Shown here: positions 13,916-28,300 of the stretch, piece by piece
How the letters are laid out: every line of letters starts with the position of its first letter
How positions within the stretch are numbered: position 1 is the first letter of the stretch
Assembly: GCA_964007475.1 (NCBI GenBank)
Contig: OZ023273.1
Coordinates: forward strand, 119,769,812 to 119,833,811
DNA length: 64,000 nt
Direction: 5' to 3'
Origin: Hybos culiciformis
Lineage: Eukaryota; Arthropoda; Insecta; Diptera; Hybotidae
Notes under the pieces: generated by a model
What the model saw: only the letters and a program-made list of their open reading frames with translations
Told to the model about the DNA's origin: nothing
Database searches by the model: none
Made by a program: the position numbers and the translations under genes

Positions 13916-14028
13916 TGTAAAGAGTCTTTCAATAAGAACTTTTTTTTTCTATGGCCTTCCAAACTATTATTCAAATTGTACGTTTTATTTAAAAATAAAA
14001 AAAAGTCCTTATTGAAAGATTCTTTACA
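13916..14028. repeat. Long hairpin: about 32-bp inverted repeat with 48-bp loop
   Basis: The left arm (13916-13948) contains CTTTCAATAAGAACTTTTTT. The right arm (13997-14028) contains the complement AAAAAAGTCCTTATTGAAAG. The arms pair over roughly 32 bp with only a few mismatches and enclose an unrelated 48-bp loop. The shape fits a tiny palindromic MITE or the remains of one. A microRNA precursor is less likely, because one side of the stem is a homopolymer T/A run. No clear target-site duplication is visible. Confidence 0.7.
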
Positions 14029-14428
14029 AATAATATTTTTTATTTAAAAATTAAATCATTCAAAGTAATTAAGTCTTGAAATGTTCATACTAACTGAAAA
14101 ATGTCTATCTGCTCTACATTTTTATGAAATTTTTTAGTTTTTGGTTTTTATATTTTACATATTTAAGATTTTTAATGCAAAATAGGATGGAACTAATAAT
14201 AAAATTATTTAAATTAAAAACAGCTATTGAACTATTTTTATAACATTAAAAAATACATAAAATAGTCATACTGATAAGTTATACTGATAAGACATCTCTC
14301 ACGATGACTGGTTAGCTATTAATCAAATTTTACAAAATATTATGGTTTTTACATTCAAAAGTATTAAGTCAATCTTTGAATTATGCTATAAAATATAAAT
14401 ATGCAAACATAAATGTTCCATAGAAAGA

Positions 14429-14484
14429 ACAATAACAAAAAAAAAGCGGAATAATAGTCAATTCCGCTTCTTTTTTTTTATTGT
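14429..14484. repeat. Hairpin with AT-rich stem and GCGGAAT/ATTCCGC tip
   Basis: The left arm 14429-14452 runs from ACAATAA through an A tract to GCGGAAT. The right arm 14461-14484 runs from ATTCCGC through a T tract to TTATTGT. The 24-bp arms enclose an 8-nt loop, AATAGTCA. The hairpin lies about 20 bp from the 3' end of the tRNA-Glu gene on the minus strand. It may be a small MITE or another palindromic repeat. Confidence 0.75.
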
Positions 14485-14502
14485 CAGCTTGTAGTAAAAA
14501 AT

Positions 14503-14574
14503 TTCCCATACCGGGAATCGAACCCGGGCCTTCTGGGTGAAAGCCAGATATCCTAGCCACTAGACCATATGGGA
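14503..14574 (-). tRNA. tRNA-Glu (anticodon TTC)
   Basis: A complete 72-nt cloverleaf lies on the minus strand and would decode GAA/GAG glutamate codons. The acceptor arms TCCCATA and TATGGGA pair fully, with discriminator A. The D arm has the box A form TGGTCTAGTGGCTAGG. The anticodon loop is CTTTCAC with TTC at 14541-14539. The T arm contains the box B motif GGTTCGATTCC. There is no intron. A run of T on the coding strand (A tract 14496-14501 on the plus strand) immediately downstream should act as the pol III terminator. The gene is isolated. An identical copy lies at 46680-46751. Confidence 0.98.
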
Positions 14575-15449
14575 TATGTCACATTGAATTCTGAATGCAT
14601 AACATTTTAGGTATTCAAAATATTTTTAAATGCGCATGATCCATATTTTTGAATCAAAATTAAAATTCTTACTATAACAAACACTACGGCGGCATATCAA
14701 CTCAAAATAAAAATATTGAAAAATAACACATGATGAGTCATCAAAATTGAATAATAATATTGTGAGATGATACATAAAAAAAAAGCAATAATACACGGTT
14801 CTTACAGAATTTTATGAAACCTGACCATTTTATTATCTTTTTTAGTGTTTTAATTTATTTTACGAATATTTGAAATTAAAATAATAAAAATACGTATCAT
14901 TACAAACTAATATATAAATTCTGAAGTTCGAAATATGTTAATGTTAATATTAAATACTAAACATTTTTTTTTTACGTTTTTACATTATATTTAATTTCTA
15001 AATTGCCAGCTCGTGTTGAATCGGCTTCATCGATTGGAATGTAAAGTAAATACTATACCCAAATTTAAGAGTGTCTCTTAACTTTCAAAATAGCAGAGTT
15101 ACATATTATTCAAGTTACATATTACGTCAACTTGTGTGAAATCTGTGAAATCTTTCATCACTTCTGGATACTGCTCTATCGCATATTAAAAAGTATGTTA
15201 TTTCGACACATTGACTTCATACGACATAAAAATAAATTCGATGGAATTTTAATTGAATTTAACCTTTCCATTATTTTTTGTTTTTCATCATAATTAGATA
15301 TTCCTTCACTTTTAATACAAATCCATAAATTATATTATAATAATATATATGTATTTATTCTATATATAGTATTGAGTACTATATATCTACAAAATGTTTA
15401 ATTTTAATATTAATGAGGTATAATCAACACTTAATAAAGTTTTCCCAAA

Positions 15450-15458
<9 letters not shown>

Positions 15459-15528
<70 letters not shown>
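15459..15528. repeat. (TA)n microsatellite, about 35 units
   Basis: An essentially uninterrupted run of TA dinucleotides covers about 70 bp, preceded by TATATACA. It is the longest simple dinucleotide array in the window. Length polymorphism and cruciform extrusion are to be expected of such a tract. Confidence 0.97.
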
Positions 15529-15533
<5 letters not shown>

Positions 15534-18500
15534 TACATTAATTTTTTTTTTCACATAAAAATAAAAAGAAATCTACAATCGAATTTTCTATTTAAAACCT
15601 TGGGCTAAAAATTTCCGGAACGGATATGATGATGTTTTTGTTTATTGCGGCTCCTTGAAATATTTCTTTTTTGTTAAAAAAATAAAAATAACAACAATAA
15701 AAATAATTCTTCATCCTCCATTAGATAACAGCAGTTACGACGATCTCATAAAATTTTTTTTATCAATTTTTCTCATTAAAATGGAAGGATGTAAAGATTG
15801 GGGTTTTATTAAATTTTCTTTCTTCTTATTAGATTTTTAGATGAAATATTCGTATTGCGAGAAATTACGCCGAGTTTTTCAGATTACTTCAATCTATATT
15901 AAAGTATACCTACAAAAATTTCAAAGTTACAGAAAATGATCATATTTTTTGACCTTACAATAATAACATCAATTTTTATTTGTAACAACCTTATAAAAAA
16001 TATTAAACTCATTTTCTTAAGGGATTTAGTTTGTGACTAAAGACAAATTTTTAGTCCGAAATTTGTTTCAACCTTCTTATAGCTAGCTATATATAAATTA
16101 TAAAAACAAAAACCTTTAAATTATTTAAATAAATTTATTTTTTTATTTAATTTGATTGCGTGTTAAGTTATTATTTCAATTTTAATTGAATTTTATTTTT
16201 TTTTTTTATTTTCTTAATTTTCATTAATGCGTATCACGATTGCCAAATATAATAATTTATAAATAAAATATAACTAAATATATGTATTAATATATGTTGT
16301 GTATTATTTTTGGTTAAACTCTTAGGTGGAGTAAATTTTCTAGGCACACACTACAGGCACACCTATTATATTTGTATATTTTAAATAATAATGCTTCTTC
16401 TTTTCGCATCCAGAAATAAGTAATTTTTAAAACTTAAAAACTCTGAAAAAACTAAACAATTATAAACAAAATTAATTCATTTTCTTTTTTTTAATAAACT
16501 ATAGTTTTTGAAAGTTAAAAAAAAAATTAAATAATACATTTTTGTTTTATAAATTAGATACTTATATCTTAAAATCTTAATACTTCATTCATTATATATA
16601 TATATATACATATCTTTTGATACTCTGATCCACCCTCGTCAATAAAAAGTAATAAACGAGTTAAGGACAATGGTCATAATGAAAAAGTAAAAAAAAAACA
16701 GTAATCGAATCGTCGTAATGTAATTTAAGAAAAAGGGTTAAATTAAAAATTGTTATCTTCCTTTAGAAGTATATTGTTTTTATTATTATATATGTAGTTA
16801 GTTTATTCTATAGATATAGAGATATATAGATTTTCCTAAATTGGTTTTCAGCAATATAGTTTTTTTTTTGTTATTAATTTTATTTCTTTTTTTTTGTTAT
16901 TTTTTATTTATATTTTTTCATTAATTTTTTTAACGTGTCCAAAAATATTGCGTGTCATTTTGTTGACGTCAATTTATAATCGGTTAATTTTTTATTTTAA
17001 ATTGAAAAAAAAATAAACATAAAAAAATATAATAGCTAATTCATATCAGTAAATAAGTCACAAAAAGGTCTATAAAATAGATAAAAAATCGGATTGAATA
17101 AAATCACACCTTAAAAAAAATAATAAAATAAATAAACTATAAATATCTTTTTAAATTTATCATTTTCTTTTATTTATTTATTTTTTTATTTTTTATCACA
17201 TTTATGGTTCAGACAATCTGACAATGAAATTCACACATATAACATACTCAATAGCTAAAATATTATTATAGCAGGTATTTATAGGTTTTTAATAGATCTA
17301 TTTTATATGTCAGTATGTCAAAATGATGAGTAAATATACGCAACATAGATTCTATGGTATATTAATGCCTTAATGGTATCATATTGTGAATATTTGTAAA
17401 ATTTGAAATTTTTAACTAATAAAACTCTAAAATTATCAATCAAATTATTCACACAATTTTAAAAGAACTTCTTCTTGTCAAAAAATCGTAAACTATGTTA
17501 AAACATTTTTTTTCTATAAAGAAACGAATTTATCTTATAATTTTCGTGCAATGAAACTTTATAGTTATTCAGTTAAAATTCATCAATTCTTTAACCTCTG
17601 TGGTACAAAGTTTTGTTGAAAATTTCATAAAAAAAAAATTCAGAACATACACTCACTATTTATAATGATTTTTATCCCAAACCAATAGAATATACTGCAA
17701 ATACAAAAATAACAAATGTCCTTAGTGACATTAGAAAAGTTTAAGGATTTTGAACCATATAAAATATTATTTTATTTTAAAATCATAACAAAAAAAAATC
17801 TAAACAAACATTTTTAAAAATTATTATATGCTAAACCTTGAACTAGTTTCTAAAATTAAAATGATTTCTCAAATAGTTTTATTGTCATTTATGTGTGTAT
17901 TAAAAAAGAATACGAATAATATTAATTTTTTAAAAACTCACTTGATTACTACAGTTTAAAAACTATAATTTAAACGACACGGTTAATAGTGTAGATAACT
18001 TCTTAAAACTTCCTCTTTAAGTAGTTTATTTACTCGTAACAGAAGCCACTTTTCCCAATTGACGTACAACGCAATTGAGTTTTTAACAAGTAAACAATTT
18101 AGTCATTCAATATGAGAAATAATATTTCTTTTCTTTAGATAAAGATTTAAGTAGTTAAAATCAAAACAAAATTAATATACAAACTAAAGTCTAATTTTTT
18201 ATTAAAGTTTCAGTATTTTAAATATTATATTTATTGATTCTTAATATTATAATGTAACGATAATTTTAATTTTTATGAATTCCAACGTTTCCCTCAAAAT
18301 ATTAATATAAAACTATAATTTACAATAATTATTATGAATTTAATTTCTTAAAGCTTAAATCAGTTTTATATATTTTAAGCAACTTCATTTAGATTTAGAC
18401 ATTAAAGCTTATAGAGACCGTAACTATTTTAAATATTATTTTTATGTATAAATGTTATAATGGGGAAAGTTAAAAAAAAAAGTAATTATGTCGCAAGCAA

Positions 18501-19254
18501 TTATTTTTTTTTATTGGATATAGGACCTCTGGGAATAACACCTATGTAATATATATATTAAGGTGTACATATATATAAAGGTAGTAAATATAATCACTTT
18601 TAGTGTTTATATAAGTTATTTTTGTGACATAAGAAAATATTTTATACAAATATGTAGCAACATTTTGGCTTAACATTATCAAGGCAATGACGAAACATAA
18701 ATTTACCTAAAGTCGTATAATTTTTATTTAAAAAAAACTAAAATTATAAACGTAATTTAGGGCGAGAATAATATGATTAATATAATTTTTCTTTTTGTTT
18801 TATTTCTTTGAATAAACATTTTTTTATTAAGTTTTTCTTATAATATAATACAATAGGTATTATATTATATATTTAATTTTTGAAAAAAGGATAAAATTTA
18901 GAACAGGTGCACACACAGGCTACCAGGTTAAATTAATTATTTAAATGTGAAATGCATGTTTAAATTGTTTCCTATTTTATAACAACCACAATAGTGTTTT
19001 AGAATGACTTAGAAGAAAATTTCTTTTGAGTTTTATGAATGACCATCCTGTTGTATGTATATGATGACGCAATAATATTTTTAGCATAATTTCATATAAT
19101 AATGTCAAATAGAGAGACGAATCAGAATTATATTAATTAATTATGGTTTCTTTTTTTTTTTAATAAAATACTTGACAAATGTCAACTAACAAAAATTCAG
19201 TTTATAATTCTAGAAAAATATATGCCAAAAGAAATAATTCAAATATATTAATTC

Positions 19255-19320
19255 TGGCTGTCATGGTGCAGTGGAATTGTCATTCTACGGCATGTTCTGT
19301 AGTGGTTTCGGTCTGATATT
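19255..19320 (+). other. Possible tRNA-derived SINE fragment
   Basis: TGGTGCAGTGG at 19264-19274 matches the pol III box A consensus TRGYNNANNGG. About 30 bp further on, GGTTTCGGTCT (19304-19314) resembles a damaged box B with one extra base. The segment is GC-richer than its surroundings. No cloverleaf with pairing acceptor arms can be drawn, so it is not a tRNA gene. It may be a decayed tRNA-derived SINE head or a chance match. Confidence 0.25.
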
Positions 19321-22300
19321 TGATTGTACACAATTGAAAAAAACTTCAGAATCAAAAAAAATTAAAAAATTAGGTTTTTTACAAATTTAGTTTTTACTAT
19401 TAACGACTTCTACGTCAAGTTCTGAAATTTTCATCCTATTTTTTAATATACAATTTTAGTTCTAAACTAAGTAGGGAAAACATTCAATAAGAGCTCGATT
19501 TAAGTCGTAATATGAAAAGGATTATGCCAACAAAAACAAAATTTATATATTTATTTAAATTAAGGCAACTCTAATGAAATAATTCCATTTGAAATTTTAT
19601 TTGGACACCGATCTCAAAATGTAAATAAATTAATTTATATTAATTATTTAAAATTAATCCAACAATTTCCTTTTTTTGTTTTGTTTTTTTTTTTTTTTCA
19701 TATTTTCACGGTTGCTCATGAAAATCTGTACAAAAAAAAGAATTAACAATTTGATAAAAAAAAGAAAAAAACATCAAAAATATCTCTAGTGTTGATAATT
19801 TTATTATTTTCGCAGCATTTAAAGCACTCTCATGCGTCAGGAATTTCCTGTAAATTGTTTTTCATTTTCGTACTTATTAAATAATATGTATTCATTCTTT
19901 TTTTTTCCATTGAATATTGATAACCATTTTATGTCAATTTTATGCTCGTAAAATGTTTTAAAAAAAATAATATAATTAAAAACATCATAAACTGAAGCCT
20001 ATACTATTATAATGAAAGCTCATTTATGAAAAATTATTGAAAGCTAGTTTTGGTTTTTATTTTTAAGTTGAAAAATTGTGTGTTTTTTTAATGTTGTTTT
20101 AAGACAAGTGATTTTATGTTTTATTTGAATTATTTATTTCCCGCCCAAATTGTTTTTTTTTTAATTGAAAATTTTATATATTGCCCATAGTTGTAGAATA
20201 ATATAAAAGTTCCTATATTTGCTTGAGTAAACTTGGCAAATCACTAAATTGTTTTATATTTAAAAATTGAAAATAAATCTTAAAACGAAATTTTCTATAT
20301 ATTTCACACTTATTTTGTGTTACCATCATGTTAAACTTAAAATGATATAATATTATTTTTAATGATAACAAATTCAAAGAATTTTCTATCCTCTATCAAT
20401 ATACACATATTATTTATCTAAAACCACATTATTGAAGTTTTTAATTAAAAAATTTTGATAACATAAAATTCAATTTAGATTATCTGTCATAGGTTAACAA
20501 AAAAATAAAATCGAAAATATTTACCTAACCAAAAAATTTTTGTATAACCATTGGAAAGAACTGAACCAAAATTCATTACATAAAAAAAAAATAATATTGT
20601 TTATGTTAATGCATCTCTGCATATAAAAAAAAAAAAAAAACAAAAACAAAAAAATAAATAAATATTGTCCTGTTAAAATGTATTACATAAAAACATTTTT
20701 ACCAAATAAAATATGTTGTATACAAAAATAATGTTGGAAAAAAAAAATATAGTATAAAAAATAGTATAAATTCTTTCCTTTTTATTCAAGTGGAAAAATG
20801 ATGTTAAATAAAAAACAAAAAAAAAAAAAAAAATTGTAAAAGTGGAAAATTGAATAAAATAAAAATAAAATTAACAAGTAGTTGGTTCTTTACATTGTAT
20901 TGTATTTTACATATATTGTAGTTTTATTACCACATATAACCTTTAGATATTCACTATAATTTATTATATTTATTGGAAATATGGACACAACATTACCCTT
21001 AGTTACGTAATAAATTAGTTTATTTTAATACTCTGGTCAATGTTCAATTAATTAATTAGGTACTATTTATCTGACCATATGGGACCTTTTTTCTTATGCT
21101 TTTTTTTTTTGTTTTTTTTTTTTGCTTTTAGACAGATAGAAAGAATATAATGTAATGTATGTGTACGGTAAAACTGAAATTAAATGTCTTGAAAAAGTAT
21201 TTTATATATAATAGTTTACCTCAATATAAATATAATAAAAAATAAATGATTGGTAAAAATAATTTCTCTTTTTTTTTTTTGCATAAAATGAAAAACTTTT
21301 ATGAAGATAATAAGATAGGGATATTCGATATGTACATCAGATATTCTAATTTGTGTCAGATTTGAATCTTACAAAAATTCCTCTTCGCAAAAACTTTTCG
21401 GATATACAGGAAAATTTTGAATTTAATTCAAATTCGAATTCATTTATTTCGAAATATAACATAACAGTTCCTTAATAATCAGGCTATTATATATTATAAC
21501 TACGCTTCAGTGTGATTTATTATTTAATTTAAATTTTCAATTAAAGAGAACACATCCATTTCGAAAATGTAATAGATAGAAATTATAAAATTAAAATTTT
21601 ATCATATATGGACCACTATGCCTTTGAACGTCTCATTTATAATTATTAGACATTATGTATATAATAGGAAAAAAATTAATAAAATTATTTTTAAATTTAT
21701 CAAAAATATTTCCAATTTTGCATGCCATATTCGTATAAAAACACATACCTAAGTATAAAAATATAGATATATATGAAATTTATACATAATATGTACATAT
21801 TTGTTAAAATGGATATAATAAAAACTTGTTGATACAAAATTACACCTTACCTAAAGAACTAATATTCATTTTGTATATTTATTATTAAAGGACTGACAGG
21901 AAATTTTGTATTAGATGCTGCAAAATGAATTTATTAACAATAATGTATAATTCATTCATATAATAGTATATATAATATATTTTATGTTTAAAGAATAGAA
22001 TATATCTTAAATTTTCTTCTTTCTATAATCATTATTTTTGACCCTACACTATTTAAAATTTAATAGCTTCTTATATTGCTATCGGCGTCTTCAAAACTTA
22101 TTATGTTATTCAATTTATTGCTATATTTTGCAAAATTTAATCAAAATGTTTTAAGTGTACTTTTACTATTATGCACTAGACTTTTCAATAAGTATATAAC
22201 ATATAATATACATATATTATATGTATTCTAGAAAATTAAATCCTTTTTAATTTTAGTACATCATCGATTATTTTTTATTGCATACAATTTTAATACATAT

Positions 22301-25300
22301 ATATAATATAATGTTGGTTCCCTACCATCATGCAGTTGTTGTATCCAGAATGATTAAAACTTTAGAACCTTTTTAATATAACTTCTACTAATAATAGTTT
22401 TTAGAAAACTTTTCGCTTGGAAACTAAAATATTATTAACAATTATGTAATCACAAATAAGAGACCGTAGTAAAGTATAACTATAAAATTGTATCCAAATA
22501 AAGCAAATTTAGTTATAATGCGGCCTAATTTTATAATAGTTAACTTAATCACGAAATTTTAAAACTCTTTAACTGCAAAAGTTTGTGATCAAATATGCCT
22601 GCAGTTTAGTTAAAATGCATATATACGAAGAATTCTTAAACTTAGGAATATCTATAAGACTTTAAGTTCAAACAACAAACAGAACAAATTTGCACCTAAT
22701 AAAAATGAATTCATGTATAATATTATGTCATTTATAACAATTTTCATTTTCCTCAAATTAAGTTGTAAATGAATTTGTATTAAATTGTTATTATAAGAAA
22801 TAATTTTCATTCTTTTTTTTTTTTATATACAAAAAATATTCAATACACAAATTCTTTTAAAATACATCAATTTATTCAATGTGAAATATACTAGTAGTTA
22901 CATATAGTTGTTGTATAGTCCATTGAGAAATAAAAAAAAAAAAAAAACAAAATAAAAACAAAAACTATGCTTGTTGAATAGGACTATTCACTTTCAAAAA
23001 TATTGCTTATTGAAACAATGTACAATAATTACAATACTGGGTTCTAGAAACAAGAAAAAAGTAGATTTGCCACAAAATATTCAGTTAACACGAAACAATA
23101 CTTGAAAAATAAAAAAAAGTATAATATAAACCACTATATACTTACTATACCATTTACTTAGTTTGATTAAAAAAAAAATCGATTACAAAATATACATACC
23201 CTAGTACTATAAGAAAATTTGAAAATTTTTTAAAGTACTTTTGAAACAAAATTTGATTTATATAAAATATCAAGTTTTTAGCCTCTTGAGATAAAAAATT
23301 GTTATATTTTGCTAACTATAAGTTTAAAAAAAAATATAAAATTTTGATTGATTTGTAAATGAAAATTTTTATATGAAACTAGCAATTAAAAATATTCTCA
23401 ACCTCTTTCTATGTTGGAAAAGAGAGCTTTTAGTAGATTGACTTCACTTATTCAAAAATATATATAAATATACTTTATCTGGAGGATTACGATTTGGTTA
23501 TAAAAATATAAATTTCTAAAAAATATTATTCTCTTCGAATTAAAATAGAATTTTTAAGAATATGGGATTCAAAAAATGTTATCAAAGATTAAGTATTAGA
23601 AATATATATTTTTGTCGATTATTATGGCTTTTGTTTCAGCGAAGTAACTACATAGGTTTCTAAGAACCCAGAAAGACCCATCTTAATTTGATCCCAATCA
23701 ACGTGAAATCTCACAGGAATTTCATATGATATTTAAAGTTTTATACAAAACGTTATATCAGTTTTAAATTCTTATTGAACCTTATCAACCTTTGTCGTAT
23801 TGAGCATAAATACTATGTATATGTACAGTACTATATACTATAATGAATATAAATTTTATATTTCACCTTAAGCTTATTGCAATTTTTAAATGAATAATAA
23901 ACTGAACACTAGAGTTTCACCAACACTTATGATCTAATTGACAAATTATTTGAAAAACTATAACTATTTTTAATTTTTTTAACATCTCAAATTCTTTTAA
24001 AAATTAGTTTAAAAAAAACTAAAAAATCGACACTTCACACTATCAAATTTTCATTATATTTTCAAGAATTTTTCGTATGTTCTTGCATTTTTCTTGCATT
24101 GGTGAAGCATTCAATGATGATTTCTAAACATTATTTTCGTGCAAAAAAGTGATAATGATGTTGAATATTTGAAGTGCAGATATATCTTTCATTTCCATCA
24201 ACTAACTATATAGGGACATTATTATGATATATTTCAAAAATATTTTCAATCATTTCAAAAATAAATATATTATTCTTCTTTGGTTTTGATATTCAATTTT
24301 CAGAAATAAAAAAACATAAAAAAACCTTAACAACATTTGGGTCACAAAACTCTATATAGTTTCATGGTAGAGTGAATTAAAAAAGAAATAAATTAATTAA
24401 TAAGGTATTTTCTTTGGAGACTAAATAGATAAATATAATTTTCGTGTATTAGTCAATTCTTTTTCAAGATTTCGATTTTTCAACTTTTGAAAATAATTAG
24501 GTGGTCTATCAAAATTTTCGTTATGCAACAATAGTGTGAAAAGTACTTTGCAATACTATTCAATATTGTATTCAACCAAAAATTTATATTTTTATAGCTT
24601 TATAAACTCTGTAAAATTATGTGCTATTTCTTATGTAAACAATACTGGATAATATAATTTCCATTCTTCCAAAGTATCGAGAAAAACAAATTTGATTTTT
24701 AAACCACCTTTATATAAATTGAATTAAAAAAAAGTCCAGCCTATACATTTATATTTTGAATTTATTAATTATTCTCTTACAGAATGCGATAATTTTTCAT
24801 CCCTAATTTTTGATATACTCTAATTCATTCGAAAATGTAGATACGGTCATAATGCACGTGCTCAACAAGGACAGACGTTTAAATATTCTGACCAGAGGAC
24901 AAAAAAAAATTTATATATGTACATTATATATATTTATGTTATGTATATATGTATATTTTTCTGGTGTATGTTATGAATAAAAATCCTCTAAAATTCAATC
25001 AAACTGAATTGTTCTTTCGTGTAATTAAATTAATTAGACATAGTCATTGGTTATATTTTTCTATTCCACACATGTGTGTATGTATATAAAAATTTTTCAT
25101 TTCAGATTCTGAAAAATTTGTACCAATTTTTTTTTTTAGTTATATTTCAAACGTACTAACGTTTTATTAAGAATTTGTATATTTATATATATATAATATA
25201 TGTACAAGTTGATAATGTGGTGACCTTTTCAGTTGACCACTTTTGCAATTTGTTATAAAGTATTTTAATGTTTGAAAAAAGAAATTGGATTTTTGGTTAA

Positions 25301-28300
25301 GTAGAGAGGTCGACTGGATTTTATTTGCAATTTGCTTTTATGTTCCGTATATTTTATAACAACTATACAAAAGAATATAAAAATAAAATAATATACGTTT
25401 AGGTAGAACATTTTCATTTTCCAGAATAATAATTGTTTCGATATATGTTATAAATATGTGTGTACATATAGTTATAAACAATATAGGTACTTCATGTAAA
25501 GGCTCTATATACTTTATTTTACGTAGATTGATATTAATATGAAAATGGAAACATTTTAATTTATTTTTCCGTTTTACTTTCCTTCTATCTCGAAATCATT
25601 TCATTTAAAAATTATTGTCACCTAAGTTATCATAGTAATGTAGATATTTTATGTAGAGGTAGGTACATGATTCATAAATGAGAAGTCCAATTGAATAGTA
25701 TAAAAGCAACAGATTAATTTACCGAATTAAAAATTATACCAAAAAGCAATCTTAATCTGTAATGGTTACGGTGCTCCAAAAACGTATAAGTTTTTTTCTT
25801 TCATGAATAATATATGTACAACATATTCCCAGTTTGTGTGAAAGAAACTGTTTCGATATCTTCTTCTATTAAAAGTTTAATCTTGTTAGATTTAGGCCTC
25901 CTCGAATTGCACGGTAAAAGCATAAATCTTGTATTATTATTTTTTTAAAATATCTCTAATCTTGACCAGAGTGGACAAAATTTGTATTACGTAATTTTAT
26001 GACATAGCTTTAGTTAACTTTCCAAAGAATGCTGGAACTTACTTCAATTACTTAACAACACAAATCTATTTTCGTAGCGCTGTTTTTTTTTATCAAAAAC
26101 TATAACAGAGATACAGAGAAAAAGGATGTTCAAAATAATAAAACTGAAATCAATAGTATAATTTAGTATTTAGTTGGTTTATTTAGAAATAATAAAGTTA
26201 ACACATTCCTTAGCGCAAAAAAAAGTCAAGATTTCGGAAATATATACAAAGTTTCTTTTATTTTCTATTTTTGAGACAATTAAATAAATATCTTACATAT
26301 ATAAGAAAATAAATTTTAATACGTAAAAAAAAAATGTATTTATTTAATTGGGATTTTTCTTATTTAGAATTATAAATTTTCTTTTCATTTTTCTAATTAA
26401 CATACTTTTTGAAGCGTTATGGATTTCGTTTTAGTATTCTTTGCCATAATATTATACTGCCTGAATTTTTGATATAGAAATCTTTTACATTTCGTTAAAT
26501 TTAATGACGTATCAAGTCAATTGGTCAAAATTAATTGATCAAAGTGACATTTCATCCAGAATAAATTTTTTTGCTCCAAAAGCAAGGGTGATTCATTTTG
26601 AAATGCTATATATTTATTATAGGTGTTATGTTTAACCCTTTACTAATGTTTCAAGTTGATAATTCAATTTATTTAATTTTATAGTTAAGTGATTTAGAAA
26701 TTTTGAAAGCTACGATTATACCAAATGACGAAGATTAATTCAAAGCTGAATTAATAGGATTAAATCAGATTATTTCAATGAGAAATCAGTGTTGTTCTCA
26801 ATGGTTCTATGAATATATTAAGAGGCTGATAAAAAAGAGTATAGTTTTTTAACAAACAATTAAAATTTGCTAAACTTTTTATTTCAGTATAATGATGTCA
26901 TATGATTTAAATTTAACTGAAAACATTGTAATGAATTTATTGAATTTTTTTTTCTCAAGACTATGTAATATGTCGTAATAGACTTGTCCCTGTATACATA
27001 ATCAGGAAATGGATTCCATTGATAAAATTGATTAATTGAAGACTATGTTACGTAAAAGCTATTTTATTTTTATCACATATTTATGTAGAATGTACGCATA
27101 TAAAAAGATTAGAGAACAATAATAATAATTTCATTATATATAGAAAAAGACATAAATTTCTAACCAATTTTCTGGATCAATTAATTTTGGATTAATTTTA
27201 ACTTTCCAAGGACAAAACTATATTTATAATTCACATTCAGGCCTGTGTGAATCTGGTCTGTATATCTGAATTATAAATGTTCATCAATATGAATTATTCA
27301 TATAAATATAATATGGCTTTAATAACTAAAAAAAAAATTCCTATATTTTTTTGAAATTATTTTTGAATATTGTTGATTTTGTTATCAAAAATTTTAGAAT
27401 GAACACTGCATTGCATTCCCACTGTCGCACGAATCGGGTCAAGCTAACTTCGAGCATATAACAAATAATGATAAAAATAAAATAAATTTTCTTCTGCGGA
27501 TAGATATTTTATTTTATGAAAGTTCGTGCTAAATTGTATTAAATTTTCTAAATAAAAAAGGAAATCTAATGGAAAGCATATTAATCTAAATATAAATGAC
27601 TTTTGCTGCTTATGAAAAACTATAGTGATGATTAACTGAAAAGTGGTCAGTTTACTCAATAAACACTTTATTTCATTTACACGTAATATTCCATTAACAT
27701 AAGAGTTATTTTAATTATATAAAACCAACAAACAAAAAAAAAAAATAACAAAATATTAAATTTTATATATTCAACAAAAGCTAAAAAAGAATAATTTTTA
27801 AATTATTTAAATATCCGGCAAAAAAAAAAATTAAACTTTCGATATCTTCAAAAGAATCGCTAGTTTGCATGCCAACTTTTCATAACTATGGAAAAACTTT
27901 ATTTACATTCATAAATATTTCGGTATTTTGGTTTCGTGATTTAATTTATATATAGAAGAAAAAAAGTTAACAATTTGACAAGTGAAATAGTAAAATACAT
28001 AAATCTACGGTTAAATGAAAAAAAAAAAAGTTATATTATGTCTTCAACAATTTTGAGATTTAATTTTTACCGAATTTCACTTTGTTATGTATTAGAGTCT
28101 GAAGACTTAAGTATCTCGAACATAAAGTATCTGCAGTAAATTTAAGTGTAAACACTGTACAAAAACCAATAAAAGTGATTTCTAACCGGCAATCTTTACT
28201 ATTAAAGACAATATTTTATTTAAGAACTTGAAACATATTCACGCAGTAAAGGTAATATTTAAAATTATTTTACAAATTTCAATATCTGTTGCAAAAATAA

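Noticed and set aside
13916..14028. MicroRNA precursor
   Set aside because: The hairpin has a long loop and a homopolymer A/T stem section, and it lacks a typical precursor shape. A palindromic repeat is the simpler reading.
16964..16971. TGACGTCA, a perfect CRE/ATF-type palindrome
   Set aside because: An isolated 8-mer with no neighbouring gene or cluster of sites. Chance occurrence cannot be excluded.
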